DNA from: Reticulascus tulasneorum
Lineage: Eukaryota; Ascomycota; Sordariomycetes; Glomerellales; Reticulascaceae
DNA length: 64,000 nucleotides
Reading direction: 5' to 3'
Assembly (NCBI GenBank): GCA_001557505.1
Contig: LSAX01000001.1
Location: forward strand, 2,232,001-2,296,000
The stretch's first letter is position 1. Each line of letters starts with the position of its first letter. Under the pieces are notes generated by a model. It ran no database searches. It was not told where the DNA came from and was given only the letters and a program-made list of their open reading frames with translations. This document shows positions 21,548 through 31,794 of the stretch, one piece after another. Made by a program: the position numbers and the translations under genes.

Positions 21548-22174
21548 ATCTGCGGGTAAATATACGTTGCAGATGGTATCAGTTCACGAAACAAAAGAAA
21601 CTGGCGCGAGGTAAGAGGTGTAAGAGGATCAGGAAGGTCGATTAGTGAGGGCTGGCTCCCGTGTATACCCAATATCCACCTATCAGTGCAGGACGTCGTC
21701 TTCTTCCTCATCAGCCATTGGAGGCAGTGGAGTCGACCGGGACGCAAAACATGTCCACAATCCGTCCTTCTCTTGGCGCTTGCGCGGCCGTATCCTAAAC
21801 TATCGATTCCATGCGGGTCGCTCGAGCTCGGAGTTGCACGTGTTGTCGCCAAGTCGGCGCAAGTTTGCCGGTCGTTGCATGTTGCCAGGACGCCCACTGC
21901 TGGCCGTCTCGTTGCGCCATTAAGGTTGGAGCCTCTATAGTAGCGTGGGGGGTCGGTGTCCAGATTCACCATTCGGCCTACCCATTCAAGAACAAGGATC
22001 TAGCCGGGAGGCAGCCCATCGGTGCGCTTCACCCCGAAGACGCATCGTGGTTTAAAAGAGTCTCCAATTGGGGATGGTGCCTACATTTTCGAATAGTTTC
22101 TGCGACATCACGGCTTAGTATTGATCGCGATCCTCCTCGGACACTCCCAGTCAAACCAGATCTCAACTCCTGTC
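21548..22174. other. Divergent spacer between the Cys-rich tail gene and the WW-domain gene
   Basis: 627 bases that must carry both promoters. Open frames of up to 174 codons overlap this interval, but they have no family features and run across the real first exon of the neighbour. Confidence 0.5.
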
Positions 22175-23367
22175 ATGTCGTTCTTTAAGCAGTTGACGAA
22201 GGAGTTTGAGGGGCTGAAAACATCTCTGTCCTCCGACGACAAGCACGACAAGCAGCGAGAATACCCCCAGCAGCACAGTGGTGAGTGATTCCGATTCATT
22301 TTCCTCAACGACTTGATAGTCCTTCATGTAAATAGAGAGCCCGTCACCGACTAGCTCAAACGTCTAGGCGAACGTGGTTACAACCCAGAGCCGCAATACG
22401 GCGGCTACGGCAGCGGGAGCGGGAGTGGGAACTACCCTTACCCTCCGCAGGCACAGCCTCAATCGCAGGAGCTAGATCCTGGGCATCGTGCACAGTCGGC
22501 CCTGCCAACGGAACCACCTCCGGCCGCGCCGCCTGTTCCTCGTGGATGGGTAGCACAGTGGGATAAAAATCATAGCCATTGGTTTTACGTCGAGGAGGCT
22601 TCCGGGCGGTCGCAATGGGAGCACCCTGCGCCGCCTGCGGCTGGTGGGTCCGATGCTAGGGGGTTTGGAGACACTGGCCATGGAAGCTCCTACGGAGGCC
22701 ACGGTGGGCATGATTCCCATGGAGGACATGGTTCATACGGCGGCCACGACTCTCATGGAGGGCATGATTCGCACGGAGGGTATGATTCGCACGGAGGACA
22801 TAGCTCGTACGGCGGCCACGACTCTTATGGAGGGCATGGCTCGCATGGAGGGCATGACTCCCATGGATCACATGGCGATCATTATGGTGATCATGGAGAA
22901 AAGAAAAAGAGCGGCAGCAGCGGAATGTTGCTTGGAGCTGCTGGTGGTCTCGCAGTAGGTGCTGTGGGTGGAGCCCTTGTAGCCAACGCGCTTGGTAAGT
23001 TTACATCTTGGCTTCTCCACTCCAAACCGCTGTAGGTATACTAAACTGACCTCTCTGCTCGCCCACAGACGATGACGACGGGCATTACCAGGCAGCACCT
23101 GCCGGTGGTGCCTATGGTGCTCCGCCGCCGGAATCGCAATACGGCTACGATTCGGGAATGCCACCACCCGTCCTGCCTGCGACTGACGCGGACGGCGATT
23201 CGGTCTCCTCCAGCGACCGCGAGGACGTCCAGGAAGCCAGGGAAGATTACGAGGAGGCGCTTGCTGATGCGCAAGACTCGGATGCTAGCAGTAGCGACCA
23301 CGAGGAGTTGGAAGAGGCGAGAGAAGAGTATCAAGAGGAATATGAGGAGGTATACGAGGACGAGTAG
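22175..23367 (+). CDS. WW-domain protein with His/Gly/Ser/Tyr repeats and a glycine zipper
   Basis: Three exons (22175-22280, 22368-22994, 23069-23367) give 343 residues. The start is MSFFKQLTKEFEGLK. A WW domain at about 94-123 has W96, the central aromatic HWFYV, W119 and P122; WW domains bind Pro-rich ligands such as PPxY. Next come about 90 residues of tandem GGHDSHGG/GGHGSYGG-type units. A glycine-zipper-like hydrophobic stretch (about 223-244, GGLAVGAVGGALVANAL) suggests membrane insertion or helix packing. The tail is strongly acidic, Glu/Asp/Ser-rich and probably helical, ending in VYEDE. No enzymatic motif is seen. The domain order suggests an adaptor tethering Pro-rich partners to a membrane or assembly; that role is inference. 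The His-rich repeats could bind metal. Confidence 0.85.
22655..22885 (+). repeat. Coding tandem repeat of about 9-12 base units (GGHDSHGG)
   Basis: Imperfect repeats of GGCCACGACTCTCATGGA-like units within exon 2 of the WW-domain gene, encoding alternating Gly, His, Ser and Tyr. Such tracts are prone to length change between strains. Confidence 0.75.
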
Positions 23368-25257
23368 ATCGGGACTGCATAGTAAGGTTTATGAGGGACC
23401 AGATTGTCCACTGACGAGTTCATGAGCATGATAGCATGATAGCATAGGAAGGGAGCGTGAGCAAGACAGAAGCCGCTCCAGGAACTTCCAGTCTTTACCT
23501 CCAAATACTGAGAGTCAGTCTTGAAACAAATGACAGGCACTATTAGCAATCCCTCGGTAGATTCTCCTATTCAATAGGTGAATCAGAGTGACGAACTGAA
23601 TGAGCTTCTTACGCCCCAGCTACTACTATGACTGAAGGCCATCCATCCGTTCGCGGGCTGAAGATCCTTGCCTGGATCCCATGAAGAAGCAATGCCAGCC
23701 GTCGCAACAAGCCCGCCTGAAGAGGGAAGACCAATCACCGAGGATTCAAGACAGAGCAGAAGCTCAGTTCTGTTAACAGCTAGAGAGCCATGTCTTGTGG
23801 TCGTGCCATCCTAAGACCGGAAATTCGAGCTAGGGAGGAACTGCGGAGGCTGTGGAGACGGGGGCATCTAGACATTCTGACGTCTTTCTAACACATATTA
23901 GCACATCATCTTCTGGAAAGGAGCGTGGCCGAAAAGGTAGTTGCAAGTTTCTCCTGTAATAACTCTTCCAATCTTAAAATGGAATCTCCCCAAGCTGTGT
24001 TTCGGCCGGCCTCTGACCCCCTGCTCGAGCTTAACCTCGCTTCCCTGATCAGAACTCATCGCCCAACCTGGCAGAGCCACTCCAAGAGGAGAAACATCAC
24101 GCTCCGTTTCGAGACCCGTCTAAGCTTTTTGTGGGAGTGATTGGGGCCCTCCGTGGTGGAGACACGCTACTCTTGGGGAGTGCAACCCAGGTGGTCTTTT
24201 TCACAGCGCCGTTTGGCTGATCTGCCAGGAACGCCGTCAGTGCTCGCGGTTGATTTGTTTCAAGCTCGGAAAGCCGAGATGATGGGACAAAGAACCCCCA
24301 ATCGACCCCATATTGTTTCAGCACAGGCTCCCTTCGCCCAACCTGTCAGCCGGGGTCCCCATCCCTGGGCCGCGTTGGGTCCCTGGAAAAACAGGGTCAC
24401 ATTGTGTGCCTTGACCCACCAGTCGCCACCAGCACAGGGGAAGCGCAATTCGGCCATTCGAGAGATTGTTTCCCAGTGCGCACAGCTTCGCGGGTGCCAA
24501 TTGACTTTCTGGCATCAGACAGATCGTAAGAAAACAGTGGCTCATCTCCTGGTGCAGGGCCATAGAGCGGTGACTAGTGGCAGCTGAAGATGCCAATTGT
24601 CTTCGCAATGGGTTTCAGTTAGATATTCTGGTAGCTCGCTATCTTATTCACAGAAACATCAGACTGAGTATTGCGTTGAACATGGAGTCAAATGTGAGGA
24701 TACTCATATTAAAATGTCGTCTTGTCTTTCACGTACTTTCCGAGTAAAGGCCATCTGCAACAACCAAAGATGAAGACTACTACGTAGTAACGTTTTCTGT
24801 CACCACTTAAGCGGCGATGTGCTTTGCGATCCGCTTGGACATGCTTGCCATGCGATGGGCAGCTCTGCGTTTGTGTCAAAGCGCAGCACGGTTAGAGTGG
24901 GCGGGCGGCACTGGCTGGGAGTTTTGGGTTAAATTGCCAGTCCGTCATCTGTGCGTTGCGCTTGTCATTTGATGGGGGACAGAAGTTTAAGTGCTTGCAG
25001 GTTTATCAGGAGGTTGCATTGTAAGTGCTACTACCGCTTGCCATAGTCACAGCGGCAGCAATAGTAGCGCTGATAACTGACTAGGTATTCGTACCCGATT
25101 TCCGAGATCAAGCGCAATTGGCGCTGTGGGATATCATCATGAGCCACGCCGGGCTTCCGTAAAACGCCATCCAACCACACCGGGTAGACACTCATACATG
25201 ATAACACTAGTATACAAAAACAGTAGATTGTAGAGAACAGCATCAGAGGACCGAGCA
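23368..25257. other. Convergent 3' spacer, 1.9 kb; no supported gene
   Basis: Between the WW-domain gene stop and the Myb-type gene stop. A perfect 12-base palindrome TACTACGTAGTA lies at 24778-24789. An open frame of 148 codons at 24141-24587 has no family features. The spacer is long for two 3' ends. Confidence 0.5.
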
Positions 25258-26091
25258 TCACCGCCAGGTTCCGTGTATCTTGGGCCTCCTACTCCTGCCC
25301 TTGATGCCGACATCGCCGTTGACCATTAAGCTCTTCCACCGCCGGGATAGACTGTTCCGGTCCTTGCCTAAGCTGCGAGCGCAATCTTGCCATTCCGTTT
25401 TGGACAATTTGAGCTTCTCGAGGACGAGCTCGACGAGTATCCTGTCATCTTCCGTGCTCCAGTGCTCGCCATCCGCCTCCACCTCTACGTCGGTGCCTTG
25501 TTGGCTGTTGAAGAAATCATGTCTTGAGCCACCCTCAGTCAGGTGCAGGGTATGGTAGTCGGAGCGCTCGAGTCCGAGGGGAAGAGTCTCAGGCGCAATG
25601 CGAGCGCGCTTGGGGGTGTGAGGCGCCGAGGGATAATGCGGTTCCTGCTCGGCTATAGGGCGAGAAGATATCTCCAGATCGCTTTCAACATCATCGTTCT
25701 CCTCATATTCCACATCATCCCGTCCCATATCATCGTCCGCTGTTCGTCGTCGCTTGTTTGCGCCACGTGGTGGGGCGCGCTTGACAATCTTCTTGCGCGG
25801 AGTGAGGTGGTCGTTGACTCCATCGGTTTTCGCGCGAGGGCGCAAGCGGAGCTTCAATGGCGGAGGCGCATGGGCGAGAGGTGGCGTCGGCAGCTGCGTC
25901 GCGGGGGCTGACTCTTGTGGAGGAGTGGCCAAGAGAGATTGGAGAGAGCGGCAGGTGTTGAAGATGTTGCCAATCGCATTCTGGGCGGACATGCTGGGAG
26001 GGCTTGCAGGCGGCGACGCGAAGAGCGCAGCTTGGAGGCGAGTCAGAGGAGGATGCGACGAGTCGCACGAGAGGGCGGACGGTAGAAGCAT
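25258..26091 (-). CDS. Myb/SANT-domain nuclear protein
   Basis: Single exon, 277 residues from ATG 26091. The frame stays open upstream to an ATG at 26268, but the extra 59 residues are basic and compositionally unlike a conserved start, so MLLPSALSC is preferred. The N-terminal half is Pro/Ala/Ser-rich. Basic clusters (TPRKKIVKR, GANKRRRT) look like nuclear localisation signals and are followed by an acidic stretch DDVEYEENDDVESDLE. A Myb/SANT module fills about 210-259: HWSTEDDRILVEL, then TEWQDCARSLGKDRNSLSRRWKSL, with tryptophans spaced as in Myb helices. A DNA-binding or chromatin role is likely; the target is unknown. Only one repeat is present. Confidence 0.82.
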   Translation of the reverse strand: MLLPSALSCDSSHPPLTRLQAALFASPPASPPSMSAQNAIGNIFNTCRSLQSLLATPPQESAPATQLPTPPLAHAPPPLKLRLRPRAKTDGVNDHLTPRKKIVKRAPPRGANKRRRTADDDMGRDDVEYEENDDVESDLEISSRPIAEQEPHYPSAPHTPKRARIAPETLPLGLERSDYHTLHLTEGGSRHDFFNSQQGTDVEVEADGEHWSTEDDRILVELVLEKLKLSKTEWQDCARSLGKDRNSLSRRWKSLMVNGDVGIKGRSRRPKIHGTWR

Positions 26092-29000
26092 GTTGTCGGA
26101 TTGGTACAGCAGTGGTTTGGTGGACAGGGTAAGTGACTTTGTTGGTTTGGAGCAGTATAATCGTTGGAGATGTTGGAGCGTATCGTGGGTTGCGACGGAG
26201 CTTCGCGACAAGGGTCGTCGAATGCGCCTAGTAGATCCAGAGCGCGCGCGCGGCCTGGGCGAGAGCAAAATACGATACGAAGGACGACGAATCCCTCAAG
26301 CGGGCGACGAAAGATGTTTATGTATGTTGCGATGTTTGTTTGGATTGGGTCGGTATATCCAGATGGGCCGTGGAGTTGGTCGCAAGCTTGAAGCTGGCAG
26401 ATGGTGGGTGAGCGAAGGAAGGCCTGCGGGAGGGAAGGAGAAGGTTGGGAGACAGGTAGGTGGACGGAGGATTAATGGGCGACTAATAAGAGCGGGAGGT
26501 CGCTTCCAAAGTCTGCTGAGTGAAAGGTGGGCCACATGATAGGGTGCCCTGTTTGCAGGGGGGGCCAGGAGGCAGGGGGTGCAGCCTGTGCTGTTGCAGT
26601 GATAGACCCCACTGTACATAGGTGTGGGTACGTACCCGGTACCTAGTGAACCGGCCTGGACTAGCTGGGCTCTGGGTATTGTAGGCACACTTATCTTGGA
26701 GCAGTACTTCATTCTGTATTGGACTCGAACCCTACCTAACCTGACTGAACCTTGCTACCAAGTAGGCACCCTGAGATAGAGATGCATAGGTAATTCTTTA
26801 CGGCTAGTCGGTGCTACAAGTGCCCTCCTCAGCAGTAGCTACGGTACCTGTAAAGTAGCGACGGCTCCCGGGTCGTGGAAGAAAAGCTCTGACCCTCCTC
26901 TCCTGCAGCGCCGGTACGAAATGGAAACACCACCACCACCCACCGCCTTAACCAACGCAAGGACACACGGGATCATCAAGGGAACAGGTACATGCAACCT
27001 ACTTCACGGAGGTACTATGGCCATATTCGTCTATGTGCAACTTTTGGAATTAAAGGTGTGCAGCAAGCGGTGTGGTGGATGGATGACTTGCCTGCTGCTC
27101 CCTGCGTTATCTCTCTTCACCTGCATCCGCTTCCATCCAAGGGGTCGATCAAGAGACGATGCATACAGATTGCGAACTAAGTTAGTTCGCGCCTTACTTG
27201 CCCGCCGACCTACCTACCGGCCAACCTTTGATGCGAGGGACGGGCAGAGTAGATCAGGGACCGAGAGATGACAGCCTCCTCCACTCCTCCCGTTGCTTTT
27301 TTCTTCGATGCTGCCCGCCCTTTTCTCCATTACACTGCAGCTGCAGCAAACTCCTCCCGTTCATGACATGCCATGTCGTGCTTCTGCTTCCGATGCTTTT
27401 TCTGCGTCAAACTAATGCATTAGCTCCAGCTGTCGTCCGGTCGTTCATCTCCCCGGACGGACGAGCTGCACGAAATGCTAGACAGAGTGAGTGTCTCCCT
27501 CGGACCCAGACAAGGGAGGCTTTTTCTTCATCGTATTTTACTTTTTGAAAACCCAGCCTGAGTATTCTCCACGGTAATGATGACCTCTTTTGTTCTCCAG
27601 CTGAGAGGATCCTCCCAGAGTTTGCGATTAGAGCTAACGGCTCGCTTCTTCGCCTCCCTTCTTTTCTGTCAGCTGCGCTTAGAAGACCCCATACTAGCAA
27701 ACAAAGCGACGGGCACGAGCGAGTCAGGTCCCGCTCTACCGCGGACTAACAAGGTGTCTCGTAAATATGAGTTTCTCATTCCCTTGACCTGAATTCCCTT
27801 GTCGTATGCGGTTTCGCCCAACCTATCCGTCTTCATCCGGGAGGGCCTCGACTTAACCGGCCGAGAGAACCCCAAATGTATCGAGCATGTACACCGGCTC
27901 CTTCGGCAGGTCGGTAAATAAGTCATGTATCGTATATTGCCAAAGCGATCATCTTGTGAGCCTGGTAAAAGTCACCCTGTTGTATCACCCTCATTCAAAT
28001 GTGGGTGTGGCTTCTCCACTCAGCCCTCCGTTCGCCTCCAGTGCAAAGGGATCGGAGTAAGTCTGGGTCATGGTATCAGACCAGCTGCTGCTCTCGTTTA
28101 GCCGCGAAGCCCGATGCTGACCATCCAGATAGCTCCAGCTATCGATCCTCAGCCAGGTTTTCCCCCTTCCTGTCTCTGCGGGATATTTAGATCAGCCATA
28201 GGGCATCGTCATTTACGGGCCCCTCACATCTCCAACCCATCCAGCGCAACCCACTCATCAGGTTTTGAGGCTTGCTCTTTCGTCACACCTTTTATCATAC
28301 TGCTCGACCCTCCAACTCAGTGACGCATGACCACCAGGGGGTATTGTTCATGATTATGGGGCTTTGGCCTATTGGATACGACTGAAACCTTCACGTCCGG
28401 TAGCTAATCTCTTGCCAGACCGCTCATGACACCTTCCGATGCAAAGCATATCTCAAGGTGGTGGGCATTTCTGGGGAGTGGTGGTGGGGATGGAGACAAA
28501 GTGGGACATCCGACCATTTTGTGAAGCGTTATCAGCGACAGCATGCATGCTCACCATGTGGGAGAACAAATGGTCAGATGCCCGCCATCTGCTCCTCAAC
28601 GGCCTAGCTAGTGTGTCTGCTCGATTGCTTGCATTTACATTGCGCCAGTTCTCTCCCCGCTCTGAAAACGTCCCGTAGCCCGTGTAAGTGCTGCTGCTGC
28701 AAGATAAGGTCATGTATGTCTCAACTGCGAGTCATGGACGATGCAGGAAAGGACATGGAGGCAATGGGGGGTATGATTGGTCTTCTCTCGAAAAAGATGC
28801 CACAATCCCCGGTTCCGATAAATGAGTAAATGGGCGCGATTGCCGCCATCTCTCACATTCCCAAGGGAGGGAGGGGTGGGTGGGAGAGGACTCTCGGAAG
28901 TGAACGCGGTCGCGATTCTGACGCGACTCGACGCGTCCAAAGTTAAATTACACTTTCGGTGCCATTGGCCAACGGGAGGCTGGGGAATGGGTCCATGTCT

Positions 29001-31794
29001 CGGCTGATTGGCCTGCAATTGTCCGACCGTTGCACAGCGTCCGGGGGGTTCGGCGCTATGACCACTTGCTGGTTTTGGAAACAAATCGCCCCACTTTCTC
29101 CAAGTACGGATATTTGGTGGTAACCTTATTCAACGACGGGCCAAACTGACATCTCCAAGTCGACTGTTGTGGAGACGACTCGACGAGGTTTCAGTGGACT
29201 CGACCTCATCTGGTCAGACGACGAACAATGGATTTGCCCCTTATAGAAACTGGCGCTGTCTCTGCACGCACTCACTCGTTCCATTACTCAACAGCAGTCT
29301 CGAGCCAAACCTCTTCAGACTCCTCAGTCATGACTAGCCTTTCACTAGCCTCCACCACTACTCCGTACTGGTTTAGATACTTCGAGCTCGTCCAAATTCT
29401 ATCTCGATGCTGAGCTGACCGCCTTTCCTGTGCTGTGAGCCGGCTGTGGCTACCTACTACTACGTAATAACTGCTCCCATTGTGGGTGGGGCCTTGGTTA
29501 GACCTGTTGCTTCGTATCAGACTTGCTGATAGTGTGTTTGCGTTTGACAGGACGTAGTGATATTCTCTGCCTGCGAGACTTCACATCTCAGGTGCGCATA
29601 CACTGATTCCGACGAGTTGTTTCTCAGTGTTCCATCTGGCTACTCTTGCCGCAATTCCTTCTTTGTAGCGACAATGCGGGGAGCAAGGCTACCGATGGTC
29701 CTAACATGCAATTATCGTGGCCCCTTTCTTAGTGTTCAACCTAGCTCAATTCAGTGATTATCGCCCATCTCGAGGTCCATTTGAATTTGGGATGCAATCT
29801 TCATCAAGGATTTGCCAGTGGCTTTGGGGTGTTGCGCAATTCGCCCTCCGTCGACAGGAATTTGGTTGGCCACGACTGCGAAAGCATTTCGCGACCTGGC
29901 TTGTGATGAAGTCAGGCTCTGGCAGTGAAGGATCTGCCCAACAGTTCGCTCTGTTCCGTATCCCATCCAAAAAGGAGTGGATATGGGAGCCTCCTTGGCC
30001 TCAGTTGAGACTTGGCCGACTCGGCTTGGGTTATATCTCTCAGCAGAGAATTCGACTCCTTCTTCCAGGAACTTCGGCTTTGCCGGCATCCCTTATTTGC
30101 CATTAATAAACAGCTTCATAGCTGCTTATTGTTTGTTGGACACTGTAGAGCCTGTTAGGCGAGGATGCTGAGTCTCCGTGGTTTCGCCCCTGAACTATTG
30201 CCAAAACTTTGGGAGCTTGGACGCAGCCGCAGGCACAACTCAACGCTATTTAAGAACGGACTTTCTTGCCTATATTCTTATCACCATTCTTTCTCGGTTA
30301 ATGCTAAAAGCCTACGTTTGGCTATATGGGGGATCGAGAGAGCGTCTTGTGAGGTGGCAGGCCTATGATCAAGCTGAGTCCATCTACGGCCCATCAAGTT
30401 CGCTGCTAGTGGCTAGAAAATGTGATTCTAGATATCAGCTATGGGAATCTTCCTCAGGCAGACTGTGCAGCTTTACCGTGACGCCCGCTGAATGTGGTGA
30501 TTGCCGACATTCTCCAACGATAGTTGACGGTTAGTTAGCAGAATCCTGTAACGATCCATTCAGACTCGCTTCTCACATTGCCTTTCATTTCTGGCCCTGG
30601 CTGATAGATCCTGCTACACTTGGTAGTGGTACATGATTCTTCATGGCAGGTAGTTGGTGCTGTTGCTAAGCCTTTTGAGTCTCGCCGCGGAAATTCTTCC
30701 TACTGTTGACAAACTCTTCTGCGTGTTCTAACGAAGACTCACTTCAGCTACGGGCTTATAGTTGACGTACTCGCCCTAGATTCTTTACTGCCCTGCTGCA
30801 GCTTGCAATGAAAATCATAAGTCAACAGAAAAGTTAGTGGTCAACAATCTCACTGTTGCTTCACCATCAACGATTTAAGCCCAGTCCAGAATCAACACTA
30901 AAATTCGGACTGCTAAGGTTCAACTTCACAAGGCACTCTTAGAGGTTCAAGCCACGCCTAGAGCTGTACTTTATACTTCGTGGTCACTATCTGCTCGTAC
31001 CTTCCCTCTCGTGGACGACTGGCGGAGATTATCATCTGATATCTGGGCTTCTGCTTTGCAATCGCCCACGGCACTTCGCACACATTAATATGCAGACATA
31101 TTCACCAGCGAGCGTACGATACTCGCATACCCCTGGCATTCTTCAGGAACACCTCGCAGATCCGGCTCACCTTGGCCGCAAACTATGTTCGTATCCTGGC
31201 TGGGCAGGCAATTTTCAACCTGCTCATAGATCCTGATCTAGGTCAGCGTCCTATCTTTCACTTGTAGTCAAACACAACGCCTGTGCCACATACACTACAA
31301 TTGACTTCTTCGTCACGCTGCTTCCGTGACATTCTATTAGCGACAGGCTTGGCAGCGCATCTTTTGAACATCAATACCTAGCTGATGAGTGTCCCTGAGA
31401 CCATTTTCGTTCCTGGAAGTCTACAGAGTTTCTCGGTTCGTTCGCTTCTTAGCAGCATACAGGATTAGAGCCTGCAAAAGACGCGCTGCTGGCGACTTTG
31501 CGGCAACTAGTTTTCACTTCATTTCATTCGACGCGCATCACCATCTGAACTTGCTAACCTAACAAAACCGAGACTCTGCTCTGAATATGTGAATAGAGTC
31601 TTGAAGTTCATTCACCGAACATTCAGCAGGCAAGTACCCTTCTTAACGTTTGTTTCAAGCTTTCCCATTTCTTCTCCTTTATACCGTTCATTCTGTATCT
31701 CCATCCCCATTTTCTCACTAACCTTTTAAAGCTGTGGTGATATCTCCTTCTCCAGGCAAAGTTTACTCGCAGTCATTCGGCTTCCTATCCTAAG
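26092..31794. other. 5.7-kb divergent spacer; no supported gene
   Basis: Separates the Myb-type gene from the Cys-cluster gene. It contains GGTACC/GTACC-type words (about 26620-26660), TACTCCGTAC at 29359-29368 and TACTACGTA at 29458-29466. A 112-codon minus-strand open frame at 29751-30089 has near protein-like composition, but an equally open overlapping frame exists and no family is recognisable. The size leaves room for a long leader, a non-coding transcript or a decayed gene, none of which I can demonstrate. Confidence 0.5.

Noticed and set aside
24141..24587. 148-codon plus-strand open frame between the WW and Myb genes
   Set aside because: Overlapping open frames on the other strand and no domain signal.
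26725..26745. GGGTTCGAGTCC on the minus strand resembling a tRNA B box
   Set aside because: The flanking bases do not form a T stem, and no A box or cloverleaf is present upstream on that strand.
29751..30089. 112-codon minus-strand open frame
   Set aside because: A second frame over the same bases is equally open and neither matches a known family. Kept only as part of a low-interest observation.
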